A DNA stretch of 64,000 bases from Arthrinium phaeospermum (Eukaryota; Ascomycota; Sordariomycetes; Amphisphaeriales; Apiosporaceae). Below, piece by piece: positions 33,738 through 44,326 of the stretch. Location of the stretch: contig QYRS01000006.1 in assembly GCA_006503535.1 (NCBI GenBank), positions 3,100,001 through 3,164,000 of the forward strand. The letters run 5' to 3'. The position numbers were made by a program, and so were the translations under genes. The notes beneath the pieces are model-generated. The model ran no database searches, was not told the origin of the DNA, and saw only the letters and a list, made by a program, of their open reading frames with translations. The first letter of the stretch is position 1, and each line of letters opens with the position of its first letter.

Positions 33738-36062
33738 CGTGTCGACTATGGCGTTTATAGGATGTGTTTCAGTTGCGCCTGGGCGGCTGCTATTCGTCGG
33801 CTGCAGTATTCGTATAGTCCAAGATGCGACTATAAGCTCGTACGCGACGAGATACGGGTAACAGAGTCCAAGAAAGAAAGTCCCGAAACGCGACTAAGCC
33901 AGAGCAAGGTCTAGCTCTTATAAGAGAGAGAGAAGGGAGTCAGACAAACAGACAATGGTCACAGTCGACCAAGCGAGGGGTTTGTCACGGCCTTCGCGGT
34001 GGGTGAAGGGATGTCCTACAAAATCATCGACCCATCTACATTTTTTCCAGAGCTACGGGAGGCGGGAAACTCAAATATTTAAAGGCATACACACATGTGA
34101 GAACGAGATAGGATAGCTCATAGAAAAAAAGGTAGGTAGCTCCATGGGTACCCGCCCAGAAGCAAGGCCGGGTTCAGGGTCCAGGCCGAGGCCAAGGCCG
34201 TCGAAGGTGCCTATCGCATACTTGCTATATGGAGGTGGTACATTGGTCGAGATGGGCTAGGTTGGAGGCAGGCAGGCAGGATCCGTATAAAAGAGGAGAG
34301 CATTTGCTTGGGCGGCCATTAGCAGCAGTCAGCATGGTTCCGGGGGCAAAAAAGCAGAAGGGAAAGGGCAGGAGGGTTGGAGGGAACAAGCCGTTGTATG
34401 CGTTGCGTTACCGCCAAGATAGACCGGGGTCCGGTTACAACTAATCGAATGAGATAATGCCCGTTGACGGGCTGTCGTCCATGGGAGGGTGAGAATTCTT
34501 ATCTTTTGGTGGCTTGGCGATGGGGGCCAATCCGGGTCTAGTTTCCGGGAGGCTGAGACGGTGCTGGATGCCTCTGTTGTTAGTGAGGGAGGCCAGTCTC
34601 TCAGACGACTCTTTTCTTCATCGGAGTGTTTCTTGTCAGCACTCCTGATCCAGAAAAGGCAACAGCAAAAGGAAGGACGGCTGAAGACATTATTGACGCT
34701 GTGCCACCATAAGCCATCATCTCTCTACCTTATACACACGTGCAGCGGCTAACATGCGTCTTGGCAAATCCCAGATTGTGGATTGTGGGGTTGTCGTAGT
34801 TTCGCAGTCATAGGGCTTTCCCACTTAGAGGCTCTGGGCATACCTTTTCAGTTACCCAATTGTTACCAACTCATGAGCACGTCATGCGAGGGATGGGTGA
34901 ATTCTCTTCAATAGCTGGGTCACGATCCAGTCTTCTTTCTATACCGTTGATGGTTTCATAGCTATTAACCTAGCAGCCAAGCTGGCATTTGGCTGTTCTT
35001 CCTGCCTATCGTCTCCGATACCGTCTCGCCCTTCTCGGCCCGCCAAAACTCCAGACGACCAGATAGCTGGAGATTTAGCGAGGAGGAGGGGAGATTGCGG
35101 GCCACCCTCACTGGCTGCAACTGATACAGCGGTTCCTCCCCACTTTCCCAGTCGTCCCGATCTACTGGGACCCAAAAGGGTCTCAGCTCGGGCAAGTCCC
35201 AACAACTCGCGCGCACGTAATAGAAACTGGAAACACGCGACACACATTTCAGCTGCTGCATCTGCTCAACCTAGGTTTGAAGCTACAGTGCTTACAGGGC
35301 ACGCGTTTGGCGTGGGTGGATTCCATTGCCGAAATGCTTATCGTCCAGCTCCATTGCAGCTGATATCCAACTGCATCAGTGCATCGTTATGCGCCTTACC
35401 GCTAATCCAAACGAGGACATCCAATGTCCGGCTATCGTGACTTTGGCCAATGAGCGAATCGGCTGGGGGCCGATTCTTATCAGTTCACCCACAGGGATCG
35501 TCGCTATCAACTTACAACTGCCATCGCCAACACCTGCATATGTCATATGTAGATCGAGAAACATGGGGGTACGAGGCTCAAACCGCCGAACACCGTCTCG
35601 ACGGAGAATAAGTCATCAGCCGGTCTCGTCCGAACCGCAGGCAACGGCCGTTTCGGCTGTCTGAGAAGCTCAGAAGCCATCTTAGACCCCTCGTCGCAGC
35701 GTTAGGTAGGCAGGGTTGCTCGAAGCGGTCTATTAGTCTTGGTCTCGTGCTACTTACCGTCCCAGTAAGCTGACTACTGGCCGGGACGGCTCGCCCGTTG
35801 CTTCAAATCGCACGCATCTACAGCTACAGTAGCAGCTAGCCCAAAGGATGGGCTAACTTCGCGTCAGCCCTCAGACTACACTCAAGACAATTGTGTTCCA
35901 TATATCCTGGGTAGACGGAAGAAGCCCACGGGCCCAAGAGCCGCGAGCGAGACAACGAGACGCGCTGTCAGAAACCGAACCTAATCTTGTACATCTGTGT
36001 TCAGTCATGTGTACTTGAAGCCCCTCAAGCCCCTTGGAGCTTGCAACATGGACCTATATTGA
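33738..36062. other. Gene-poor region upstream of AzgA gene
   Basis: About 2.3 kb between the AzgA start and the stop of the DUF5695-like gene. It holds the AzgA promoter and short unconvincing frames; the longest is 112 codons at 35326-35664, with no recognised domain. No repeat or RNA gene recognised. Confidence 0.5.
34107..34115. promoter_or_regulatory. Paired GATA motifs in AzgA promoter
   Basis: Two GATA cores one base apart (GATAGGATA), about 370 bp upstream of the AzgA start. AreA/NIT2-type nitrogen regulators bind GATA and control purine permeases in fungi. The site is short and frequent by chance, so this is only suggestive. Confidence 0.3.
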
Positions 36063-39006
36063 CTAGGCGGGGCTTATGGCGACAGTTACATCCGTTGACA
36101 ACGGCACCTTCCAACCTCCTCTGGCCTTTTGTAACCCTGAAGTCGTCACAGTGTAATTTACAGAGCTGGAGGGCGCTTCGATCCAAAGCACGGCAGCATC
36201 GGCCCTCGGAACTCCGCTCAACTGTGACAGCGTGACAGAGATGCTACCACCAGCTTCGTAGCTGAACTCGCTGATGATACCTGCATCCACATTCAACAAT
36301 ACGCCAAGGGGCCCGATGAAGACCCGCCTCTTTACCGGATCACTCGTGGTGACAGTGACCTTGCCTCCCGAATCGACCTTCAAACTCCCCCCGAACGCCA
36401 CGAGTCCGATCCCGCCCTCACCGCCTCCCAGGTCGGCCACGTAGCTTCCCGACCCGAGCGCGAGGCCGACGAAGTTGGGCCCGTAGTCGCCGCTGTAGCC
36501 GTCCCATTTGAGCGTGTCGGGCCACGAGTGGAACGACGCGGACGCGAACCCGTCGGCGTGGATGCTGCTCAGGGGGCCGCTCACGCCGCCGTAGCCTACG
36601 CGCAGCAGGTAGGCGTCGGAAGGGTCGCTGCGGAAGGCCGAGAGCAGCACCAGGGAGTTGAGCCCGGAGCCGTAGTGGTGGATCTGGCGCTCGATTCTTT
36701 GGAGCTTCCCGCCGTAGCTGGTGAGGATGGGCGGTTTTGTGTTAGTAATAATACTTGCGTTGACTTTACATGAGGGAAGAAGAAAGGAAAAATAGATGGG
36801 CGGGAGACGGAGATATTAAAAGGAGGTGAGCCTTACATATTATCCCAGTATCTTCTGGCATTGCCATTCCAGCCCCAGTGCGGCACTGCTGGCATGAAGC
36901 CGAGGACGCTGTTGACAGTCTTGAGCGCTGTGTTTTTGAAGCCGAAGTAGCTGACCAGTCAACTTATCAGAAATGTAATCTTCGAGGTATTGGTAAGTCA
37001 ACTTACTTGGTCCAGTAATACACGCCTTCTTGGCCCGTCGAGTCCCATGCCATCTCGCTGCCGAACGGTACCTCTTCCGAGTTCCACTGCGTGGCGCGAG
37101 TACGCATGCTCTGCTCTAGCGAGCTCGCCTTCGACGTCTGCCCCTCTCGCTTCAAGTCGGCCAGGATCTCCCCGAAAACGGTCTCTCCCATGAGGCCGAC
37201 ACGGTTGTAGCCAACGTCCGACTTCATGCTCCTCATGATCGTCTGGTACGCCTGGTTCAGGTAGAAGTCCCACGCGTGGCTCTTCGTCAGGGCCGGGTAC
37301 GCCCTCGCGACCCGATACAGTGCCCAGTACGTCGCAGCGACATGAACATAGTCGTACGCCCTATCCACCGCGTACGACGCCTGCTTGTTCCAGGACCACC
37401 AGACCGACCAGTCGAACGAGGGGTCGTACCGGTAGCCCGGCACCTTGGCGGGCTCGTAGTAGAAGACGCTCTTGCGCACGGCAAAGTCGGCCGTCTGGAT
37501 CGTCTTCCACAGCACGCCGTCGACGAAGCGCTCGAGCTTGGCCACCTCGCCGGCGTCGGGCCGCACCGCCTGCTTCACGGCCGCGGCCAGGAACGAGCCG
37601 GCGCCGCCCTCGTCGCTCAGGCCCGCGACCCAGGCCCGCGGGTCCTGCGTCACGATGGTCTTGGCCTCGTGGTCGTACGTCATGACCGAGGGCGCCCGGC
37701 CGAACGGGTCGGACGTGTCGTTGAACCATTGCTCCGTCGTCGAGAAGCGCCCGAGGTCCGCGACGGCTTCGGTGCCCCGCTTGGTGAGGTAGTAGTGCAC
37801 CGTCTGCAGCTTGCCGTCGGCGTACTGGATCTCGAGCCGGGCGCGGCCCCAGGCGGAGGTGTTGGGGGTCACGGAGTACTTGCCCGCGGACTGCCGGGTG
37901 ACTGCCAGCGCTCCCGAGGGGCTCACCGTGACGTTCTTTACCTCGGCTGTGCTCTGCAGGTACAGATCGGCAGAAGATCCCTGCGGGATGATGTACCCCG
38001 GCACCCCGACGGCGACGGGGGTCCCCGTGGACCGGACGACCGAGTCGAGGTCCCGCACGCCCCCCTTGGCCACCGAGAACCGCAGGCCGAACTCGAGCGC
38101 CTCGCCGGGCTGGAGAACCCGCGACGAGGGCGCGTTCCACGGCTCGACCCCGGACCACTCGTTCTCGGCCCAGGCCTTGGTCAGCACCTGCCACTCGTAG
38201 AGCCCCTCGAAGGTCTGGCTCCCGTACGCCGTCTGCTCGTCGTAGTGGTCCTCGCTTAAGTTGCGGTACGCCTCCATCGGCGTCGTGTTTCTGCTGCCGT
38301 TTTCATTCCCATCACCGCCAAAACTCAGAGGGGTGATAACGAGCGCGGGCCCGTCCCCCTTGGTCGGCGCGACGCGCAGGTGCCCCGCGTCCATCCCGAT
38401 GTACGGGTCCGCCAGGGAGCAGACCCGCGCCATCTCGGCCGCGGGCCGGCCCGTGAAGATGCTGTTGAACTCGGTCGGGAAGCCCAGGCCGCCCAGCTCC
38501 AGGGCGACGCCGCCGCCGTTCCGCACCGTGAAGCGCAGGCCCAGGTCGCCGCCCGGGACCTCGGTCCAGCGCCTCGTCACGTTGAGGGGGCTGTCGCGGG
38601 GGAGCGTGGGGGCCAGGACCGAGCTGGCCAGAGTCTCTTTGCTATCATCGTTTGCCGTCCCGCGCACCACTGGTTTGCGCGCGGCGGCGGAGTCGCCGTC
38701 GATCCAGCGACTGCCGCTGCTGGCGCCGGCTTCGCGGTAGCGGTAGGTGATGTCGCCCCAGTGGTATTGGCCGTTGCGGGCGCGGTGGGGGAGGTAGTCG
38801 TAGGGCAGGAAGTCGAAGGTGTCGCCGGCGGGCTTCAGCGAGACCAGGACTCCGGCGTCCCGTACGAGCTTGAGCTCGAAGTTCTTGGTGGTTAGGCTGA
38901 GGTAGCCGTTTTTGAGACCGAGGTCGTCGTTGTTCTGTGCTATGGCTGGTGAGGCGCATAGGCTCACCAGCAACGGTATGATGGAGAGGCCAAACATGAT
39001 GGTCAT
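36063..39006 (-). CDS. Large secreted DUF5695-like protein (possible six-hairpin glycosidase fold)
   Basis: Three exons (37007-39006, 36837-36950, 36063-36717) join in phase to 922 residues. A signal peptide covers residues about 1-23 (LLVSLCASPAIAQ). The mature N-terminus (GLKNGYLSLTTKNFELKLVR ... FDFLPYDYLPHRARNGQYHW) resembles fungal proteins annotated with DUF5695. The middle part (SFDWSVWWSWNKQASYAVDR, THWALYRVAR-like helices, GEILADLKREGQ, EVPFGSEMAWDSTGQEGVYY) looks like an alpha/alpha toroid. The C-terminus is beta-rich. A carbohydrate-active role is likely but no activity can be assigned. The second in-frame ATG (codon 4) is an alternative start. It is next to another secreted-protein gene on the same strand. 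Confidence 0.72.
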
Positions 39007-39787
39007 TGGTTATATGCAAAACTGACTCGGCATCTTTTTGGGCCTGGCTATGACCTGCGCTGCGTGGAGGCTACATCTTGGGGATCATGTTTGGCTTTAA
39101 TGGCCTGTTTCTAGTGGTTCATGCGCGTTTCCCCTCTTCCTTGGTCTGTCCAGGAGGCTATATCCGGAAGGTCGTAATGTAAGTGCCGAAATTCAAGCAG
39201 GCAGAACACGGATAGGCTATCTTATCAAACCCCAAATCCCGGGATCATTTCCTGATATAGCCATCAGCTATATCGGGAACTGTCTCCAGAATACCTGATA
39301 TAGACGAACCAGGGCCTTTGATTGGGACGCTTGGAAGAGATACGGGGCCTGCCTGCCCTGAACTAAAATCGGGGTAATACTACATCATCACATCTGACCC
39401 AATCATCAAGCAAGTGCGCGCCAGTTGAGAAAGTTTAAAACCCCCTTTGCATGATTATCTGAGAATGACTACCTAGTTGTTCATTGAGACGAGCCGAACC
39501 GGAACTCTGGAACTAAAGTCGTCGGGGATCGAATAGGTATGTGAGAATCGTAAAATATATCGACTGCTGCCAATACATGTATATACAGTCAATAGCGTAT
39601 GAAAATGGTGTTTCCAGCTGATTTTCTCCTTCTTGAGAGAGACAGCAGCAAGCGAGTGTAGTGAAACGAGTATGTGCAAGAACTAAAAGATCGGGCCAAA
39701 GCCTCGGCCCCTATCCCTCTCCCCTCTCCCCAACGTATGAATCGTTTCCAGAATCTGTAGATGTGGGAGCCAAGAGGATCGTGACTT
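39007..39787. promoter_or_regulatory. Promoter region of DUF5695-like gene
   Basis: About 780 bp holding the 3' UTR of the thaumatin-like gene and the promoter of the DUF5695-like gene. It contains a palindromic GATAGGCTATC (39211-39221) and three CC[TC]GATATAG elements (39251-39304). Confidence 0.5.
39251..39304. promoter_or_regulatory. Triple CC[TC]GATATAG element, two copies forming a stem-loop
   Basis: CCTGATATAGC (39251-39261) faces GCTATATCGGG (39267-39277) across a five-base loop, with one mismatch. A third copy in direct orientation starts at 39294. The cluster is about 245-300 bp upstream of the DUF5695-like start codon. It looks like an operator for a dimeric regulator; the factor is unknown. 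Confidence 0.5.
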
Positions 39788-40799
39788 CTAAGACGGCTGC
39801 TTGGGGTTGGGAGGACACTCGGTCCCGACGCAGCAGGTGATGTGGCCGCTCTGGCAGAGACCCCAGGCGTCGGCCCCGCCGTCTTCGACGTAGGTCCAGG
39901 CCGCGTGCTGGCAGGGGCGGAAGAAGGGCGCGGCTTCCGTGGCGGACATATCGGCGCGCAACGGATTGACGCAGCCGCCTTGTCCGTTGTTGTTCTGTTT
40001 TGCGCACGCACACACAAGATTGTCAGACACTCGAGAACCGACCGGGGGTAAGGTAGGTTGGGTTGGGGGCTCAGCTTACGGGACACTTGCTCAGGTTCCA
40101 TAGGTTCTTGTTGCAGCCGGTGACGACTGCGTTGTTGCAGGAGCAGACGGCGGGTACTGAAATGCCGTTGCTTTTCATTGTTGTATCAACGGTCAGTAAG
40201 GATCGTGTGGGATGACCCGGTGGGTATTACTTACACGAAGCTAATGTCGACGTCGGCGACGGCGTAGCTGTAACCAACGGGGATCACGTAGTTGGCCTCG
40301 ATGAGTGTGATATCCGTGGATATTTCGTATTGGGCCCCGACGATGGCAACGTTGCCGATCCAGGCAGTGGGAACAGCAAACTCGGCTTGTCCTCGGGCAG
40401 GAATAGTACCCGGGTTGGCATTGCCAGAGACCATAGTGGGGCCTGCATGGCGGTGCAATGTACGAGTTAGTAGATATTCTCTGCGATAACCTGCCCTGGT
40501 GTTTCTTTTGGGCAAATGAGCTTGTAAATGTGAAGCGTACCGTTTGGGTCGTGGGCATGAGAGGTCGAGATGGCCCCGTCCCTTTTGTTGGTAATGGTGA
40601 TGGTCACGTACTGGGGACCCGGGCCCATCGCGGCCCTGAAGGAGTCCGAGGCATCTGGCGGAGGAGTGGGCCTGGCGCCGATCGTAACGAGGCCGGGAGG
40701 GATGACGCCCTCGATTCCGGTCACTGCGGGCTGGAGTGCAGCAGCAAGAGCCCTGCTCGAGAAGGCGATTAACAGTGAGGTGGTGGAAGCAGAAACCAT
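39788..40799 (-). CDS. Secreted thaumatin-like (osmotin-type) protein
   Basis: Four exons (40541-40799, 40235-40442, 40080-40170, 39788-39994) join in phase to 254 residues. A signal peptide (LLIAFSSRALAA) precedes the mature protein. The beta-rich body (ITITNKRDGAISTSHAH, AEFAVPTAWIGNVAIVGA, VDISFVNGISVPAVCSC) matches fungal thaumatin-family proteins. The cysteines of the last two exons (SCNN, TGCNK, SKCP, GGCVNP, RPCQHAAWTY, LCQSGHITCC) would form the disulfide framework. Such proteins bind or hydrolyse beta-glucans in some members; activity here is unknown. It lies upstream of the DUF5695-like gene on the same strand. Confidence 0.8.
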
Positions 40800-43700
40800 C
40801 TTGTGCTAGAGAAGGCGGTGTTGGTGGACAAAGGGGGTAATTGGATATCGAAGCCTTGTATGCGTTTCGGGGGGTGGTGATCAGGATGAGGAGCAGGAGT
40901 TTCGTTTGCCATATTCTCGAGGCGGTCCTGCTTGCTTTATATGCCTCTGAAAGCCATGTTCGGTCGCCTATGCCGTAGGCTCTTCGACGGCATTTTCTGA
41001 TCCCATGGTCCCCTACACGTTATCAACGTCAAAGAGACATCTGGGTCGAGCGTCGGATACTGTCACCATCCAAACAACAAGAAGAGGCGAGTAACACCAA
41101 AAGGCAGCTGCATGGATGCCGTAAGAGTAATCAGCGACTCCGGTCGTCCCAGTATGGTGCAACTATGCGCCTTCTACTCTTCAGGCCTGTTTGGGATGTA
41201 TGTGTTGTAGAACATTGGAGTGTGCCCTTGTGTCTCCTCGAGTTGCCATGTCTTCGGGATCGGATTACTTCTAGACTTGCAACCGAACTGGAACTTGACT
41301 TGCCGTCACCTCATCACGACGACAACTGGTTTTCCGTCAGAAAGCGATCCATTCAGGGCGGCAGCTGCGTCTGAGTGGATAAGATTCAAGCAATAAAAGA
41401 AGTTAAGGGGCGGCCGGCTTACCAAAGAAGCAGCATGAACCCAACCTCCCATGCGAATCCCGTATCATGCGATTTCGGGCTGGAGTTCAAAATTGGGTAG
41501 GTCTAGGAGAGAGTCGTAATGCGTATCAGTGTGAGGGAGCTTACACCCTACGCTCTTAGGGCACCGACAGGTATTGAAATGGGCCCGCCTCGCCATGAGA
41601 ATGAGAGGCTTGTCCTGGTCATAATCACGACAAAAGACCCAATCTTCCCAGATCATATTAGCTCGTGCATAAGGCTGGAGAGAGAAGGTGGATTCGGACA
41701 ACGTCCTTGACGTGTGTACAGACCTCGCCCCTGGTTGCCGGCTTGGTCCGGCTGAATGCGACGTGACTAAGCTCAGACACGCTGTCGCTGATCCAACCGT
41801 TCCTGCATGCAGACCTGATGTGGAAGTAGAATCTAGCTTTTGGCACTGGGCACATCCAGGTTTGGCATGGTCAGCATCCAAGGCGAAGGCCTGGAACCCC
41901 CTTTGGGCTCACCTTGCTTACCACAGACGGTAAAGGATTGGCGTTATTCTCACATTCATACGCGTCGAGCCCCCTCCTTCACTGAAGGCTTTGCCCATAT
42001 GTGACCAGCTCATCGGGTCAGAATGTCGGGGGTAAACGATGATTGGGGGATGTTGTTTAAAGCAACATGCTCATATTGATCAGGTAAGACGCAAGAAATC
42101 GATAGTTAGCTCCTGGCCCGAGTGGCTCGCCGATGAGTGTTCCTATGGAAGAAGAATCTCGACCGAGTCATGCTTTCTTGAAATTCCAAACATTAATCTG
42201 AAGGAGGACGCAAAAAGGCTCATTCGCAGCAAGGTATTTTTCAAGGAGAACATTGTATACCTGCACAAGAACAGAAATGGAAATGCGTGGTTTGGAGTTG
42301 CGTTTTATTGACATAAGCTGAGCGAGGTCATTCTTGTAGAAGGAAGGAGCAAGGCACGGTTGTCCAGTTCCTGCTAAGCAAATGTCAATAACGTGAGCTT
42401 GCTACCGCCAACACACGGCTGGTCTACAGCTGATACAGAGCGAGTCGGTCGATGTACAATGTTCTCATCATGCTCTGTTCTCGTGAAGCCTTGAGTATCG
42501 TGTCAACAAGTCGATGCAGCAATATTTTCCAAACGGACGGGCGATTTGGTTCTGCTGAATGTACGGTGCTGGCTTTACCATCGGGTCTGGTTATATGGCC
42601 TCATGCTCAGTAATACATGATGAGGAAATACAGACACATCACTCCAGACTCTCAGTCAGATGGGCAGATGGGCAGGTTCATATGCAACGATATAATCGCC
42701 ATTTGATATTTTAAGAAAACTGTACCACACCGCAAAATGCCCTTGGGTACCGCCATCCACTGGTATACCTAACGTTTCAACCTGCGATCAACCGATGGGA
42801 GACCACTCATGCTGCGCTACTTCTCCTTGTTCGACTTCCCGAGATGCCCGACTCCGGGCTTACCACACGACTACGACTGACAACCTGGCTGATGTGAACG
42901 TCTCCTCTTACCTAATAACGTGTTTTACGACGAGTTCTGCATCGCATGTCAAAGGTACTGCGAGTGGTTTACGGCAGTATGGAAGTGACAGGCGCGCGTA
43001 GTGCAGCCGGAAAGGGAGTCGGACCCCTATTCATTTTGCCCACTTCAACTCCTCCTCTGAACCCCGTTGATCAAGGTTAAAGGCTAGAAAGCCCTTACTA
43101 ACATCAGGTATTCTCAGGTACCCAGAGGAAATTATAGCTCGCTCGTCAACCCCGAGGCGATGCTCTATCGAGTGACCGAGAGCCATCAAGTAACATGTCC
43201 TGTGCATGCCAGTATTCGGACGCAGCCATAACAACGCATGGTCCAAGTTTCCACCCTCCTGAGCCCGGATGCGAAGAAAACAGCCGCCATAGCGGCTGTG
43301 ATGAACTTCTGCCGGGCAAGTAAGCCATCGGCACAGAACAAAAGTACAAATGGCTGTCTTCCTTTCGCGACTTGAGTAAGCTGTACGGGCATACAGATCA
43401 TGTCACCCTAAGTCTCAATAAATCAATGACTCAGAAGAAGCTGCACGAATAAATCCCACGAGAAACTGTATTCATGACTCGCCGACGAGGGACATGGGCT
43501 ATAGAATGTCTATTTGAAGATGGATAGCCCGTCTCTCCCACCGTATCAACCCTTCGGAAGGACTTTTGCAATAATTGCCTTGTGCTATCCTGTCCATCAA
43601 CCGCAACCTCTTCTGTAGACCCCTCTTTGAAACAATGACTTGAGAACATTACCAACGTGCTGTGTGGCTCACGCTGCATACGTCGATCTTGCGTGGAAAC

Positions 43701-44326
43701 AGCCCATTGGCACAAGAGGTAGGTAGATATGCCACCAATCACACCTGCTCCACGAAGGCTGCCTAAACCCAAGAACAAGCAAAGCCCATACCGTCGGGCA
43801 TACCATCACCAGCATCTCTCTACATCAGCCACGACGAGCCTACTTTTCCTCTGGGCGGCGGGCAGTGGTTGTTGTGTTGTATCCAGTGTATATTAAAAAT
43901 GCAAATAGTGGTATCATTTCATCCTTGATCTTGTTTGTTACCCTGCTAATCATATACCTCCCAGGGCCCAAAAGCTCCCCAACATTGAGACACAGCCAGC
44001 GCTTATGTTATGATACAGTCTTCCCACAATAACGTCAGGTATCTCGCGGTCCCCTCCCACTCTAGGCACTTCTTTTCCAGCAGGGCCTCCTCTTCTCCTT
44101 CTTTTTCTGTCATTATGCTCCTGCAGTGCTCTTATGGGGGTGGATATCCCTGATCGCTCTCACTCGCTCCTATACACAAAGGAAAAGCTGCAGTCTGCAT
44201 GTGTGGTGCAAGTCCCGGAACGGCTTCAAATGTGGCAGCAATCGTAGATCGAAAGGTCTGCTTCACACCAAAGCCCAGAACTGCCACCGAGACCGCGTTT
44301 GCTAACGATAGACAACGACATTGTCA
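40800..44326. other. Gene-poor region, 3.5 kb
   Basis: Between the thaumatin-like start and the SSK1 stop. Open frames of 138 codons (41465-41881, minus) and 90 codons (42039-42311, plus) lack recognised domains. No terminal repeats, rRNA or clear tRNA. Could hold a non-coding transcript or a decayed gene. Confidence 0.5.

Noticed and set aside
35690..35870. Possible tRNA or structured RNA (TTCAAATC-like box)
   Set aside because: I could not pair a 7-bp acceptor stem or an A box at proper spacing; a covariance-model scan would be needed.
37276..38259. 327-codon open frame antisense to the DUF5695-like gene
   Set aside because: Antisense shadow; no start context or domain.
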